Assembly: GCA_014379595.1 (NCBI GenBank)
Contig: JACMLM010000034.1
Span: forward strand, 106,608-170,607
Source of the DNA: Anaerolineales bacterium
GTDB lineage: Bacteria > Chloroflexota > Anaerolineae > Anaerolineales > Villigracilaceae
Length of the DNA stretch: 64,000 nt
Direction of reading: 5' to 3'
Under the pieces are notes generated by a model that was not told where the DNA came from, searched no databases, and saw only the letters and a program-made list of their open reading frames with translations. A program made the translations under genes and the position numbers. Below, in pieces: positions 1-9,128 of the stretch (position 1 is the first letter of the stretch; each line of letters starts with the position of its first letter).

Positions 1-594
1 CCTCTTATCACTGCATGGAAAAATGAATTTCTCAACTATGAGAATATTGTCGTATATCACGGCTCAATTTTTAATGTTGATGCAGATGCCCTTGTTAGCC
101 CCGCTAACAGCTTTGGCTTTATGGATGGGGGATTGGATTTACGAATCTTAGAGTTCTTTGGCTGGCATGTGCAAAATCGTCTTCAAGATTTGATAAAGAG
201 TAAGCATCATGGAGAGCTAATTGTTGGAGCGGCTGAAATTGTTTTTAGTGATCACCCCAAGATACCTTTTATTATTTCTGCTCCAACAATGCGCGTGCCA
301 ATGATTTTAGGCCGTGAAAGTATCAATGTATATTTAGCAACTCGTGCTGTGTTATTGCTTGTACGATATGGCAGATTTGCTGATGATACATCTGTAAGCG
401 AAAGAGTAAAGTCAGTTGTGTTTTCAGGTATGGGGACAGGTGTTGGTAGAGTACCACCAGAAATTTGTGCGAGGCAAATGAAACAAGCAATACAAGATGT
501 AAATATGACCTACGAATTTCCGCATTCGTGGTCCGATGCGCAAAAACGTCATCAATTACTATACTCAGAAAATTATCGCGATCTGCAGCGGTAA
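1..594 (+). CDS. Macro-domain (ADP-ribose-binding) protein, 5' end cut by window
   Basis: The reading frame is open from the first base, so the gene begins upstream; the visible part encodes about 197 residues. Near its start it reads VSPANSFGFMDGGLD, the Asn/Gly-rich ADP-ribose-binding loop of macro domains. A second phosphate-binding-like loop, FSGMGTGVGRVP, follows near the C-terminal third, as in the GxGxxG loop of this fold. Macro domains bind ADP-ribose or remove it from targets; which of these this protein does cannot be told. It is followed by a 110-bp gap and then an independently promoted gene, so no operon partner is visible on this side. Confidence 0.75.
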   Translation, partial: PLITAWKNEFLNYENIVVYHGSIFNVDADALVSPANSFGFMDGGLDLRILEFFGWHVQNRLQDLIKSKHHGELIVGAAEIVFSDHPKIPFIISAPTMRVPMILGRESINVYLATRAVLLLVRYGRFADDTSVSERVKSVVFSGMGTGVGRVPPEICARQMKQAIQDVNMTYEFPHSWSDAQKRHQLLYSENYRDLQR

Positions 595-692
595 GTGCAT
601 ATCAAATATCGCATTTATAGGATGGTAAGATATTTGTCACGTTCAGTTAAGTTTACACTACCCAACACATAAATTAATCCCTCAACACAGCT

Positions 693-704
693 TATAATTG
701 AATC
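693..704 (+). promoter_or_regulatory. -10 element abutting the DUF58 start codon (leaderless promoter)
   Basis: TATAAT at 693-698 is followed by six bases and then the ATG at 705. With the normal 6-7 base distance, transcription would begin at the A of the start codon. No Shine-Dalgarno sequence and no clear -35 box are visible. Inferred leaderless mRNA. Confidence 0.5.
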
Positions 705-1994
705 ATGACCACGCGCGTAAAACTTAACTCCGTTTTATTGCCTATATTGACGCTTGGAATGGTTGTTATGCAGCTGCTTGACCCATCCAAGATTTGGCAG
801 GGATTGATCGTGGCATTTGGTGGTGTATGGTTGATTGCAGTAGTATGGATTTGGTCGCTGCGAAAGAACTTGCGCTTGATGCGCGAAGTGCGGTTTTCAT
901 GGGCGCAGGTGGGAGATACACTCGAAGAACAATTTACATTAACAAATAACGGGTTTGCTGCAGCCACATGGGTTGAGTTGATCGATCATTCAACCTTGCC
1001 GGGTTACTCCGCGGCACGCGCAGTAGGTATTGGTCCGTATGAAACGAATACATGGCGTACATCCGGTGTGTGTAAGCGGCGCGGCGTTTATGAATTGGGC
1101 GGAACCACATTGCGCAGCGGTGATCCATTTGGAATTTATAGCGTTGAAGTTTTTCTACCTGAGAGCTCAACACTCGTGATCATGCCGCCAGTTATTCCAT
1201 TGCCTTTGGTTGAGATCATGCCCGGCGGCTGGATGGGCGATGGACGTCCACGCCCAAATATTATTGATCAAACGGTTAATGCAGCGAGTGTGCGCGAGTT
1301 TGCTCATGGCGATAACCCAAAATTAATTCACTGGCCCACTACTGCGCGGCGCGGAAAATTTTATTCGCGCATTCTGGATGGCGCGCCCGCCAGTGATTGG
1401 TGGATCGCGCTGGATGTGGATGCGAATGTTCAAGCAGGTGAAGGTTGGGAGAATACAATTGAGCTTGGAGTGATTCTCGCAGCTTCTCTTGCTGATCGTG
1501 GGTTGCGTGCGCGTCACTCCGTTGGCTTGCTTGCCAGCGGCGCAAAAACAGTTTGGTTGAAACCGCAATCAGGCGAACAGCATCGTTTTGAGATCATGCG
1601 TGAGCTGGCCATGCTTGAGCCAGGTGAAATGCCATTTTCAGAATTGCTTACACGTGCGAATCCAACAATGGGTCATCGCACCAGTTTAATTGTGATCACG
1701 CCTTCGATAAAAACCGATTGGCTGCCCTCGCTTACTCAATTGTTATGGAAGGGGATCAGTCCAACTGTTCTTTTGATGGATCCCGCTTCATTCGATGCTC
1801 CTCAAAGTGCGGACTCGCTGGCAAGTGTGCTCGCCGAAAAGGGCATTCCTCGCTTCACTCTTAACCGTAGCCTGCTTCAACAACCCGAGGCGAATCCAGG
1901 CTGGCGCGGACAATGGGAGTGGCGCATCACCTCCACTGGCAAAGCTGTCTCCACTCGCTCGCCCGGCGACCTCACATGGAAGAGGCTGGGATGA
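705..1994 (+). CDS. DUF58 domain protein, membrane-anchored
   Basis: 429 residues. Two hydrophobic helices at about residues 9-27 and 32-52 anchor it in the membrane. The DUF58 signature is clear around residues 196-225, where REFAHGDNPKLIHW is followed by a basic TARRGKFYSR segment. DUF58 proteins normally sit beside a MoxR AAA ATPase and a transglutaminase membrane protein and are thought to work in cell-envelope processes; their biochemical role is not established. The transglutaminase partner follows with an ATGA overlap, but no moxR is present within the window upstream. The start at 705 is favoured by the -10 element directly before it. Confidence 0.85.
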   Translation: MTTRVKLNSVLLPILTLGMVVMQLLDPSKIWQGLIVAFGGVWLIAVVWIWSLRKNLRLMREVRFSWAQVGDTLEEQFTLTNNGFAAATWVELIDHSTLPGYSAARAVGIGPYETNTWRTSGVCKRRGVYELGGTTLRSGDPFGIYSVEVFLPESSTLVIMPPVIPLPLVEIMPGGWMGDGRPRPNIIDQTVNAASVREFAHGDNPKLIHWPTTARRGKFYSRILDGAPASDWWIALDVDANVQAGEGWENTIELGVILAASLADRGLRARHSVGLLASGAKTVWLKPQSGEQHRFEIMRELAMLEPGEMPFSELLTRANPTMGHRTSLIVITPSIKTDWLPSLTQLLWKGISPTVLLMDPASFDAPQSADSLASVLAEKGIPRFTLNRSLLQQPEANPGWRGQWEWRITSTGKAVSTRSPGDLTWKRLG

Positions 1995-4342
1995 TGCAAG
2001 CTGTTTTCAAGCGCCTCTTTCATTTTCAAGAAATGATTCTTGTGCTTTCGTTGATGGCGTTGGCATGTTTGCCCTCGGCCTTAAGTGAAATTGTCCGTGA
2101 TGCGGGCGTGAGCTTATTAATCCCCTTAACTCTTATCGGCGCGTTAATTGCATGGGCGCTTGCCACGCGCAACATAGACAAAACTTTATCATTATTTATT
2201 TTAGTCATTCTCGGGCCTTTGGCTTTGTATGTGCGTATTGGTCAAATGGGTAGTTCATTATTTGAATTCACCAAACAAGCATTTAATATGATCCCGGCGC
2301 TTTTTAATTGGTTTATTAATAAAATTCCATTTGATCCTTCTGTTTTTATATCATCGAGAGAAGACCTTTTACTAAGAGCATTCACACTCAGTACCCGTCT
2401 TTCATTATGGTTTACAGGTCTCTTAAACGGAATACAAATTGAAGACCCTGTCGTCCGCACATTGATCTGGAGCGTAGGCTTATGGTTGATCGCGGTCTGG
2501 GCAGGCTGGCAAATGTATCGCAACAAAAGATTTTTAGCAGGCATGCTCCCTTCTACTATCGTGCTGGCTTTTGTTCTTGATTACACGGGCAGAGAGCTGC
2601 CAATTCTTTGGTATCACCTTGCACTGCTTTTGTTTGTATATGGATTAAGCAACTACATTAATTTGCAAAAACGCTGGAGCGCATCACAAACGGACTATGC
2701 TGAAAGCACCAGCGTTGATACATTAATATTGGTTGGTGCGATGACGTTTGGATTGGTATCTGCCTCGTTTCTTGTTTCCACCATTTCGCTCAGAGACATC
2801 CTTGCAGATTTTCGTGAAAATCGCGCTGGCTCGAATGAGTCACAGGCACAGTCTCTTGGGCTTGAATCAATAAAAGATAATTTCAGGGTGACAGGTTTTG
2901 ACGGCGGCCTGCCTCGTTCTTATTTGTTGACCGCTGGCCCTCAACTTTCTTCTCAACTTGCGATGACCATTTCCACAGGTGACCTGCCATCCATGCCTGC
3001 AAGTGCACGCCCCACCGTGCCTCGTTATTACTGGCGTACTCTTAGCTATTCGATCTACACTGGCTCAGGTTGGACCAATCCATCTGCTTCGGCTGAAGAT
3101 GTTCCCGCTGAACAAGCATTGCTTGAGCAGCCGAATCTAAATCATCGCATTGTTCGTGAAGAGGTGATTTTCCCTAACGATAGCGGCGGACGTTTATATT
3201 GGACTGGCACATTGATCAGTGCAGATGTTCCTTTCCAGGCCGCATGGTTTCGTCAAACAGAAGATGATCAATTCATTGATGCAGATATGCTCGCTGCACT
3301 TGCACCTGTTGAATCTTATACTGCTGAATCCATTTTGCTGGATCCCACGGCGGATGAATTGAGAGAATCTCCCAGTGTGTATCCTGATTGGGTACGGGAG
3401 CAGTTTCTCGTTGTGCCTGATTCGGTGCCCGAGCGTGTACGATCTTTGGCGCGTGATCTCACTGCGTCCGAGCCAAATGCATATGATCGCGCGCTTGCCA
3501 TCCAAAATTATTTGCGCGAATTTCCTTACACGCTTGAAGTTGGTGCTCCGCCTGCGGGCCGCGATGTTGTTGATTATTTTATATTTGATCTCAAGCAGGG
3601 ATATTGTGATTACTACGCCACCAGTATGGCTGTGCTTGCGCGCGCTGCGGGTTTACCCGCACGCATTGTAGTGGGTTACGTGAATGGAACGTATGATACT
3701 GAGCGTGCACAATATCTCGTCACTGAAAATTATGCCCATTCATGGGTTGAGATTTATTTTGCAGATATTGGCTGGGTTGAGTTTGAACCAACCGCCAGCC
3801 AGCCTGTTATTTTTTATGAAGAAGATATTGCACCAACTGAAATCACAGAAATATTGCCAGTCGAACGATCATGGAGAGAACAGTTTGCAACGCTCTTCCA
3901 GCGTGTGCGCAGCAATACCTGGATTCCCATTCTCTTTATTTTTGTTTGTGGAATTTTATGGATCGGGTTTGATTCTCTAAGACTTAGTCGACTTGACCCA
4001 TCGCGAACGATACAACTTTTGTATAAACGCCTGCGCCGCCTCGCCCGCCCTGTGACTGGATCCGCTTCGAGCAACCAAACAGCGCATTTATATTCTCACG
4101 CCCTCATCGAGAGGCTTTCATCCATAAAGACTTTTTCCCGTTTGCAAGAATGGATTATGCCTTCATATAGTGAGATCAATCAGATGACTGAACTATATTC
4201 GCTCAGCCTGTTTGCGCCAATACCTCCAACTCGTGCGGATGCAAATGATGTGATCAAAACCTGGTCACGTTTGCGCTGGAGATTGTTGCTAGCAAATTTA
4301 TTAAATGGTAAAAGTAGGTCACGCTTAAAGCGTGACAACTAG
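1991..4342 (+). CDS. Transglutaminase-like membrane protein (TgpA/DUF3488 type)
   Basis: 783 residues from the ATG at 1991, which overlaps the DUF58 stop (ATGA) and has GAAGAGG just upstream; an in-frame start at 1913 is possible but lacks this. The N-terminal quarter is a block of hydrophobic helices. The transglutaminase core follows, with the nucleophile in QGYCDYYATSMAVLA (Cys539), the His in NYAHSWVEIYF (His583) and an acidic residue in WVEFEPT, where many relatives have Asp. A further membrane helix lies near residues 640-660, then a cytoplasmic tail. Substrate unknown; translational coupling to DUF58 suggests a shared envelope role. The last eight codons before the final Asn lie in a REP palindrome (4314-4336). 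Confidence 0.85.
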   Translation: MMQAVFKRLFHFQEMILVLSLMALACLPSALSEIVRDAGVSLLIPLTLIGALIAWALATRNIDKTLSLFILVILGPLALYVRIGQMGSSLFEFTKQAFNMIPALFNWFINKIPFDPSVFISSREDLLLRAFTLSTRLSLWFTGLLNGIQIEDPVVRTLIWSVGLWLIAVWAGWQMYRNKRFLAGMLPSTIVLAFVLDYTGRELPILWYHLALLLFVYGLSNYINLQKRWSASQTDYAESTSVDTLILVGAMTFGLVSASFLVSTISLRDILADFRENRAGSNESQAQSLGLESIKDNFRVTGFDGGLPRSYLLTAGPQLSSQLAMTISTGDLPSMPASARPTVPRYYWRTLSYSIYTGSGWTNPSASAEDVPAEQALLEQPNLNHRIVREEVIFPNDSGGRLYWTGTLISADVPFQAAWFRQTEDDQFIDADMLAALAPVESYTAESILLDPTADELRESPSVYPDWVREQFLVVPDSVPERVRSLARDLTASEPNAYDRALAIQNYLREFPYTLEVGAPPAGRDVVDYFIFDLKQGYCDYYATSMAVLARAAGLPARIVVGYVNGTYDTERAQYLVTENYAHSWVEIYFADIGWVEFEPTASQPVIFYEEDIAPTEITEILPVERSWREQFATLFQRVRSNTWIPILFIFVCGILWIGFDSLRLSRLDPSRTIQLLYKRLRRLARPVTGSASSNQTAHLYSHALIERLSSIKTFSRLQEWIMPSYSEINQMTELYSLSLFAPIPPTRADANDVIKTWSRLRWRLLLANLLNGKSRSRLKRDN
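4314..4336 (+). repeat. Solo REP element (repeat family A) inside the 3' end of the transglutaminase gene
   Basis: GTAG followed by GTCACGCTTAAAGCGTGAC, a perfect 9-1-9 palindrome. The same GTAG head and palindrome flank the RAYT transposase at 41723-42235. This copy is read through in frame and the gene stops six bases after it. Confidence 0.8.
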
Positions 4343-4348
4343 AGCTTA

Positions 4349-4801
4349 TTAATCTCTTCCCTCACCTGGGAACGGTTGTAATATTTCCATCCAGCCCTCG
4401 GGGTTTGCAAGTGCATCAAATCCATATTGCTTATACAACCCATGTGCATCGCGTGTGACCAAAGTCCAGCGGCGCAGGCCTTGCAAGTCAGGGTGTGACA
4501 TAATGGCCTCTATCAGCCATTTGCCGAGTCCGTGCGCGCGGTAATCTTCATGAATGAATACATCACAGATATATGCAAAAATGGAATAATCGCTTATCAC
4601 GCGCGCGATACCAATTTGTTCCTTTCCTTCATACACACCAAATACAAGTGAATTCTCAAGGGCGCGTTCCGTGCGTTCACGCGGACGTCCCTTCGTCCAG
4701 TAGGCGCGCGTGAAGAAATCCAGAATGGCTTCAATATCTAATCGTGCAGAGTCGGTACTGATGGTAAATTGATCACGGTGGGTTTCAATGATTTGTGTCA
4801 T
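4349..4801 (-). CDS. GNAT family N-acetyltransferase
   Basis: 150 residues. The acetyl-CoA pyrophosphate-binding motif A is visible as YRAHGLGKWLIEAI at about residues 86-99, and the C-terminal TLVTRDAHGLYKQYGF matches the usual GNAT tail (LYxxxGF). Such enzymes move an acetyl group from acetyl-CoA to an amine; the substrate cannot be predicted. The gene is convergent with the transglutaminase gene (6-bp gap) and divergent from tetR/P450. A TAAACT hexamer six bases before the ATG suggests leaderless transcription. Confidence 0.85.
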   Translation of the reverse strand: MTQIIETHRDQFTISTDSARLDIEAILDFFTRAYWTKGRPRERTERALENSLVFGVYEGKEQIGIARVISDYSIFAYICDVFIHEDYRAHGLGKWLIEAIMSHPDLQGLRRWTLVTRDAHGLYKQYGFDALANPEGWMEILQPFPGEGRD

Positions 4802-4813
4802 GCGGCCAGTTTA
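4802..4813 (-). promoter_or_regulatory. -10-like hexamer abutting the GNAT start codon
   Basis: On the minus strand TAAACT (4813-4808) is followed by six bases and then ATG (4801). This is the spacing expected when the start codon is the transcription start. No Shine-Dalgarno sequence precedes the ATG. Confidence 0.4.
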
Positions 4814-4833
4814 TCACAACATGGTATCAAGAC

Positions 4834-4887
4834 TTGACAGTCATTTCCATCTCGGCTAGAATAACTGAATATATATTCAGTTATTCT
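4834..4887 (+). promoter_or_regulatory. tetR-P450 promoter with 30-bp palindromic operator
   Basis: TTGACA (4834-4839), 17 bp, TAGAAT (4857-4862) is a near-consensus sigma-70-type promoter. A perfect 30-bp palindrome at 4858-4887, with core TGAATATATATTCA, covers the -10 box and the start point. This is the layout of an autorepressed TetR promoter: repressor binding would block RNA polymerase. Confidence 0.85.
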
Positions 4888-4927
4888 GGGATTGGCGTAT
4901 ATGCGCCGGGTTTTCGGCCTAAATACC

Positions 4928-4939
4928 GAATAAATATTC
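4928..4939 (+). promoter_or_regulatory. Second, shorter TetR operator-like palindrome
   Basis: GAATAAATATTC (arms GAATA/TATTC) lies between the promoter and the tetR start codon and repeats the core of the 30-bp operator. It may be a weaker secondary site. Confidence 0.5.
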
Positions 4940-4956
4940 AATCTAGGAGTGTTCTG

Positions 4957-5541
4957 ATGCCCCGACCTGATGTCAGTGATGAACGTAAACGCGAAATTCT
5001 GAAGGCCGCACTTAATATATTTAATAGCAAAGGGTTTACCGCCGCGCGAATGGAGGATATTGCCCGTGAAGCAAAATTAAGTGTTGGCGCAGTGTACTGG
5101 TATTACAAAAGCAAGGATGATGTCATTCTTGCCATTATGGATAAAGTGATTGCTGATGACATGGCTGTGATGAAACAATTATTGAATGAAACTGGCACCG
5201 TGCGTCAAAGACTAATCAAGTACTTGCAAGAAGGTGCGCAAGAAGGCATCGTTTACCTTCCGTTGACATACGAACTTTACACATTAGCCCAGCGCAATGC
5301 AAAAGTGCGCCATCACATTCAAAAACATATTGCCCATTATCATGATGCATTAGCAGAAATAATTCAACAAGGAATCCAACGCGGCGAGATTCGCAAAGTA
5401 AATTCCCAAGTCGTTGCCACAACCCTTTCTGCCTTGTATGAAGGCGCGCTTGAATTAGCCATGCTCGACTCGAAAAATATAGATGTGACAAAGACACTGA
5501 CACAATCTGTGAATATTATTTTTGACGGCATTGCAACATAG
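4957..5541 (+). CDS. TetR/AcrR family transcriptional regulator
   Basis: 194 residues from the ATG at 4957, chosen because TAGGAG lies 7 bp upstream and the promoter is further upstream; a longer in-frame start at 4795 would begin before the promoter and is unlikely. The N-terminal helix-turn-helix is typical: ILKAALNIFNSKGFTAARMEDIA followed in the protein by KLSVGAVYWYYKSKDDV. The C-terminal ligand domain is variable, as usual. The protein likely represses itself and the downstream P450 (24-bp gap) by binding the palindrome at 4858-4887, and is released by a small molecule that may be a substrate of the P450. Confidence 0.9.
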   Translation: MPRPDVSDERKREILKAALNIFNSKGFTAARMEDIAREAKLSVGAVYWYYKSKDDVILAIMDKVIADDMAVMKQLLNETGTVRQRLIKYLQEGAQEGIVYLPLTYELYTLAQRNAKVRHHIQKHIAHYHDALAEIIQQGIQRGEIRKVNSQVVATTLSALYEGALELAMLDSKNIDVTKTLTQSVNIIFDGIAT

Positions 5542-5565
5542 ATATTTGTTGAAGGAGAACTTTGT

Positions 5566-7023
5566 ATGACCAAATCTATTGAACAAATCCCTGCCCCTGC
5601 ACCCATGCCGCTGTTTGGTTGGCGTGGAACGCTTTGGCAACTTTTTAGTGACCCATTAAATTATTTGCAAAAACTTCGTCAACAACATGGGGATGTCTTT
5701 GCATTTGTTCGCGGCGGCAATCCGCCCATATTCTTTCCAGCAAATGGCAGGCCTCATACGTTGATGGCATTTGGTGCAGAATTTAATCGCCAATTGCTTT
5801 CTAATTCAGATGTTTTTTATTCAGGTCCACTACTTGGCCCAATGCACCCGATGGGTGAAGTCAATGCACGTCGCAGTGTGCTCAAACGATTAGGCACAGG
5901 TTTGTTCGGCGTGAATGGAATCGAACATCGCCGTCAACGCCGATTGGTCATGCCTGCCTTTCATAAACAAAAACTTGGCGAATATTATCAAGATATGATT
6001 CGAATTATTCAATGGAATCTCGATTCATGGAAGCTTAACGAACAACGCGATATCTGGAATGACATGATGAACATAACTTTGCAAGTAGCCGCGCAATGTC
6101 TCTTCGGGTTGGATATTCGCCGTGAGGGTCAAGCGTTTGGCGACCTCATTCAAGAATGGCTGCATCATGCTACATCTCCTCAAACCGTCAGCCTACAAAT
6201 TGATTTGCCTGGTTTTCCATATCATCGTTTTCTTAACCTTTCACACAAACTGGATACCACCATTCGCGAGTTGATTCAACAACGCCGCAATGCAGAAGGT
6301 CAAGATGTTCTTTCTTTATTACTCAACTCAAGAGATGAAAATGGCAACCCTGCATTCACCGACGATGAAATTATTGGTCATAGTGTCATCTTCATTATCG
6401 CAGGGCATGAAACCAGTTCCAACGCACTTGCATGGACGTTCTTCCTACTTTCTCAACATCCACAAGTGATGAAAAACCTGCGCCTCGAACTTGACGAAAA
6501 GCTTGGTTCTCAAACCCCAGCATATGACTCTCTCAAACAGTTGACCTATCTCGATAACATTGTTAAAGAAAGTATGCGCATCCTGCCACCCGTACCAATG
6601 AGTGCGCGTGTAGTTGCCTCTCCTATTGAATTGGGCGGCTATTTATTGCCTATTGGAACAGAAATAGGCTTTAGTCACTTTCATACCCATCACGATTCAT
6701 CCATCTATCAAGATCCCGAGACCTTTAACCCCTCTCGTTGGCAACATATTAATCCTTCAGCACATGAATATATGCCATTTAGTGCTGGTATTCGCGCTTG
6801 TATTGGTATGCCCTTTGCATTGATGGAAATTCCATTAATACTTGCCCTCACCCTTCAACGATATCGTTTAGAGCTTGTCCCCAATTCCAAAATTGACTTA
6901 AACGTAGGAATTACCATATCCCCAAAACATGGCTTGTCTATGTTCATCCGCCCGGCAGATGGAAACTACGAAGCAGGCGCCGGGAATGTAAAAGGCACAA
7001 TAAGAAATGTAGTCAATTTATAG
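5566..7023 (+). CDS. Cytochrome P450
   Basis: 485 residues. Three P450 hallmarks are visible: the oxygen-binding I-helix AGHETS (279-284), the ExxR pair in ESMR (Glu335, Arg338), and the haem loop FSAGIRACIG with the axial ligand Cys412. The length and the soluble-looking N-terminus fit a bacterial class I enzyme that needs separate redox partners; none are encoded nearby. The gene follows tetR with AAGGAG before its ATG and is probably induced when TetR binds its ligand. The substrate is unknown; a hydrophobic compound, fatty acid or xenobiotic is a reasonable guess from the regulator type only. Confidence 0.95.
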   Translation: MTKSIEQIPAPAPMPLFGWRGTLWQLFSDPLNYLQKLRQQHGDVFAFVRGGNPPIFFPANGRPHTLMAFGAEFNRQLLSNSDVFYSGPLLGPMHPMGEVNARRSVLKRLGTGLFGVNGIEHRRQRRLVMPAFHKQKLGEYYQDMIRIIQWNLDSWKLNEQRDIWNDMMNITLQVAAQCLFGLDIRREGQAFGDLIQEWLHHATSPQTVSLQIDLPGFPYHRFLNLSHKLDTTIRELIQQRRNAEGQDVLSLLLNSRDENGNPAFTDDEIIGHSVIFIIAGHETSSNALAWTFFLLSQHPQVMKNLRLELDEKLGSQTPAYDSLKQLTYLDNIVKESMRILPPVPMSARVVASPIELGGYLLPIGTEIGFSHFHTHHDSSIYQDPETFNPSRWQHINPSAHEYMPFSAGIRACIGMPFALMEIPLILALTLQRYRLELVPNSKIDLNVGITISPKHGLSMFIRPADGNYEAGAGNVKGTIRNVVNL

Positions 7024-7031
7024 TAGAAAAG

Positions 7032-7067
7032 AAAAAGAGCCTCTCATCAAAAGAAGGGCTTTTTTTT
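7032..7067 (+). terminator. Intrinsic terminator of the tetR-P450 operon
   Basis: An A-rich arm ending in AGAGCC pairs with GGGCTTTTTTT nine bases after the P450 stop, with a short loop and a run of eight T. Confidence 0.6.
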
Positions 7068-7157
7068 GATAATTGATTTAATAGGAGAGGTAGTAATATC
7101 TCTTCGATGGCATTAAAAAATCCTAACTAATCTATTTTTTCAGTAAAAAGGACGTCC

Positions 7158-8345
7158 ATGCAAAATAACATGACTCCAACCGCTTCCGCAGAACGTATTC
7201 ACATTCTGGATATTTTGCGCGGCTTCGCCATCTTTGGCATTTTGGCAGTGAATATTGGCGGGTTTGCAACGCCACAATTTTTTCCTGGGTACAGTATTCC
7301 TGCCATGCCCTGGTATGACAATCTTGCACATAATCTAATGCTCTTCTTTGCTGAAGGCAAGTTTTACAGCATATTCTCATTTTTATTTGGGCTCGGGTTT
7401 GCAGTGCAACTCAATCGCGCTCAAGCTAAAGGGCGCGATATTAATTCCTTTTACCCGCGCCGTTTATGGATATTGTTTGGTTTTGGAATTTTACATGCTC
7501 TTTTGTTTTGGCTGGGTGATATTCTTCGTTTATATGCCCTGCTCGGATTTGTATTGCTGGCTTTTCGAAATCATACTTCACGAACACTGCTTGTTTGGAC
7601 AGGAATCTTCTTTGCACTTTCATTTTTCATGCTCATCCTGATGGGCGGGCCAAATGGCGGCAACGAGCCAGTCCCTGGGATTGATTTGGTTTCGATGGCT
7701 CAACAAGCCTATGGAGGCACATCATACCTAAATATTCTTATTTTTCAGGGCCTTATTATTTTGCCGTCGTTCATTATCATTGCACTGATTCAAGGCTTTA
7801 GTGTAATGGCATTATTTTTGTTGGGCATGCTCGCCGGGCGCAGTCATTTCTTTGAGCAATTAAATGAGAATCGCCACCGGCTCAAGCGTGCATTTGTCAC
7901 AGGCCTATTGATAGGGATACCGGGCAATGCACTCTTAATCTGGGCAGCCAATCCATTGTGGACCAGCCTGGGTTTCACGCTGGGCGCACCGGCATTGGCA
8001 GTGACATATATTGCGGCACTTTCACTTGCTTCTCTTACACAGACCGGACAAAAAATTCTTGCGCCTCTTGCCTCAGTCGGGCGCATGGCTTTGACCAACT
8101 ATTTTTTGCAATCTGTACTATGTTCGATCCTATTTTCTGGCTATGGAGCAGGGCTTTATGAAAAGATTGGTGCGGCGGGTTTGTGGGGAATTACCTTCTT
8201 GATTTACCTTGCGCAAATTCCATTTAGTATGTGGTGGTTAAGCAAATTCCAATTTGGTCCATTGGAATGGGTGTGGCGATCTCTGACTTATAAACAACGA
8301 CAACCTTTCATACGAGCTGAAAATCCCACAGGAAATTTACTGTGA
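7158..8345 (+). CDS. DUF418 (YeiB-like) membrane protein
   Basis: 395 residues. The N-terminal ERIHILDILRGFAIFGI and the C-terminal FGPLEWVWRSLTY are the two conserved ends of the DUF418 family; about nine hydrophobic helices lie between them. Function unknown; the family is related by fold to membrane acyltransferases, and a transport or envelope-modifying role is usually guessed. AAAAGG precedes the ATG. The gene lies on the same strand as the membrane-protein cluster that follows but is separated by 117 bp. Confidence 0.85.
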   Translation: MQNNMTPTASAERIHILDILRGFAIFGILAVNIGGFATPQFFPGYSIPAMPWYDNLAHNLMLFFAEGKFYSIFSFLFGLGFAVQLNRAQAKGRDINSFYPRRLWILFGFGILHALLFWLGDILRLYALLGFVLLAFRNHTSRTLLVWTGIFFALSFFMLILMGGPNGGNEPVPGIDLVSMAQQAYGGTSYLNILIFQGLIILPSFIIIALIQGFSVMALFLLGMLAGRSHFFEQLNENRHRLKRAFVTGLLIGIPGNALLIWAANPLWTSLGFTLGAPALAVTYIAALSLASLTQTGQKILAPLASVGRMALTNYFLQSVLCSILFSGYGAGLYEKIGAAGLWGITFLIYLAQIPFSMWWLSKFQFGPLEWVWRSLTYKQRQPFIRAENPTGNLL

Positions 8346-8444
8346 CAAACTCATAAAACTGCATCTCATTAAGAGTACTGATCTGTCATTTGCAATTTCT
8401 TCAAGGAAAATGTGAATGACGTTTTGGTTTAAATGGTATTATCA

Positions 8445-8458
8445 CTCCTTCAAAGGAG
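8445..8458 (+). promoter_or_regulatory. Inverted repeat covering the ribosome-binding site
   Basis: CTCCTT-CA-AAGGAG places an anti-Shine-Dalgarno arm directly against the Shine-Dalgarno AAGGAG used by the next gene (ATG at 8463). The two-base spacer means only the inner bases could open into a loop, so the hairpin would be imperfect. Confidence 0.35.
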
Positions 8459-8462
8459 ACTT

Positions 8463-9128
8463 ATGTTAAAACCCATTCGTTGGAACACTTTTATTCGTGA
8501 CTTTTTTGTCATTCAAATTGGTTTTGCTTTGTATGGCTTATCGATCGCGCTTACTATCCAAGCTGATCTCGGGACAGGCACATGGTCTGTGTTTGAAGTG
8601 GCACTTGCAAATCTTACAGGTTTAACCATCGGAACGATCACTATTCTTGTTGCTTTCGGAGTATTGGTTCTGGTATTACTATTCAAAGAGAAAGTAGGAT
8701 GGGGAACTCTGGGAAATATCCTCAGTATTGGCTTATGGTTAGATGTGTTTATGAAGATTATCCCATTTGAAGAATCAAATTTACCTTTGCAGGTAGTGAT
8801 GTTGTTTGCAGGGATTCTGCTTATGGGAATTGCTAGTGCCGTTTATATTGGCGTAGATGCAGGTGCGGGCCCGCGAGATAGTTTGATGTTGGCGATTCAT
8901 CGTACTACCAAATTAAGTTTACGAATGGCTCGTGCTTCCGTTGAAATTATAGTTTTCATCATCGGCTGGTTGCTTGGCGGACCTGCTGGAATTGGTACAT
9001 TGATCTTCGCTATTTTGATTGGTCCATCTGTACAATGGGCATTTAAGATATTTAATGTGCGGCCGCATCAGGAAGAAAAAGTAATACTTACTTCACCAGT
9101 ATCGATTGAAGGAGATGCAAATGACTGA
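8463..9128 (+). CDS. YczE/YitT-like integral membrane protein
   Basis: 221 residues from the ATG at 8463, which has AAAGGAG 4 bp upstream; an in-frame ATG at 8433 lacks one. Five to six hydrophobic helices are visible, with conserved polar turns such as QADLGTGTWSVFE (residues 33-45) and GVDAGAGPRDSLML (about 131-144), the pattern seen in YczE-type proteins. Function unknown. It overlaps the membrane subtilase gene by 8 bp, so the two proteins are probably translated together and may act in one membrane complex. Confidence 0.75.
   Translation: MLKPIRWNTFIRDFFVIQIGFALYGLSIALTIQADLGTGTWSVFEVALANLTGLTIGTITILVAFGVLVLVLLFKEKVGWGTLGNILSIGLWLDVFMKIIPFEESNLPLQVVMLFAGILLMGIASAVYIGVDAGAGPRDSLMLAIHRTTKLSLRMARASVEIIVFIIGWLLGGPAGIGTLIFAILIGPSVQWAFKIFNVRPHQEEKVILTSPVSIEGDAND

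Noticed and set aside
4795..4956. N-terminal extension of the TetR protein
   Set aside because: It would begin upstream of the tetR promoter and translate the operator; the ATG at 4957 has a good ribosome-binding site.
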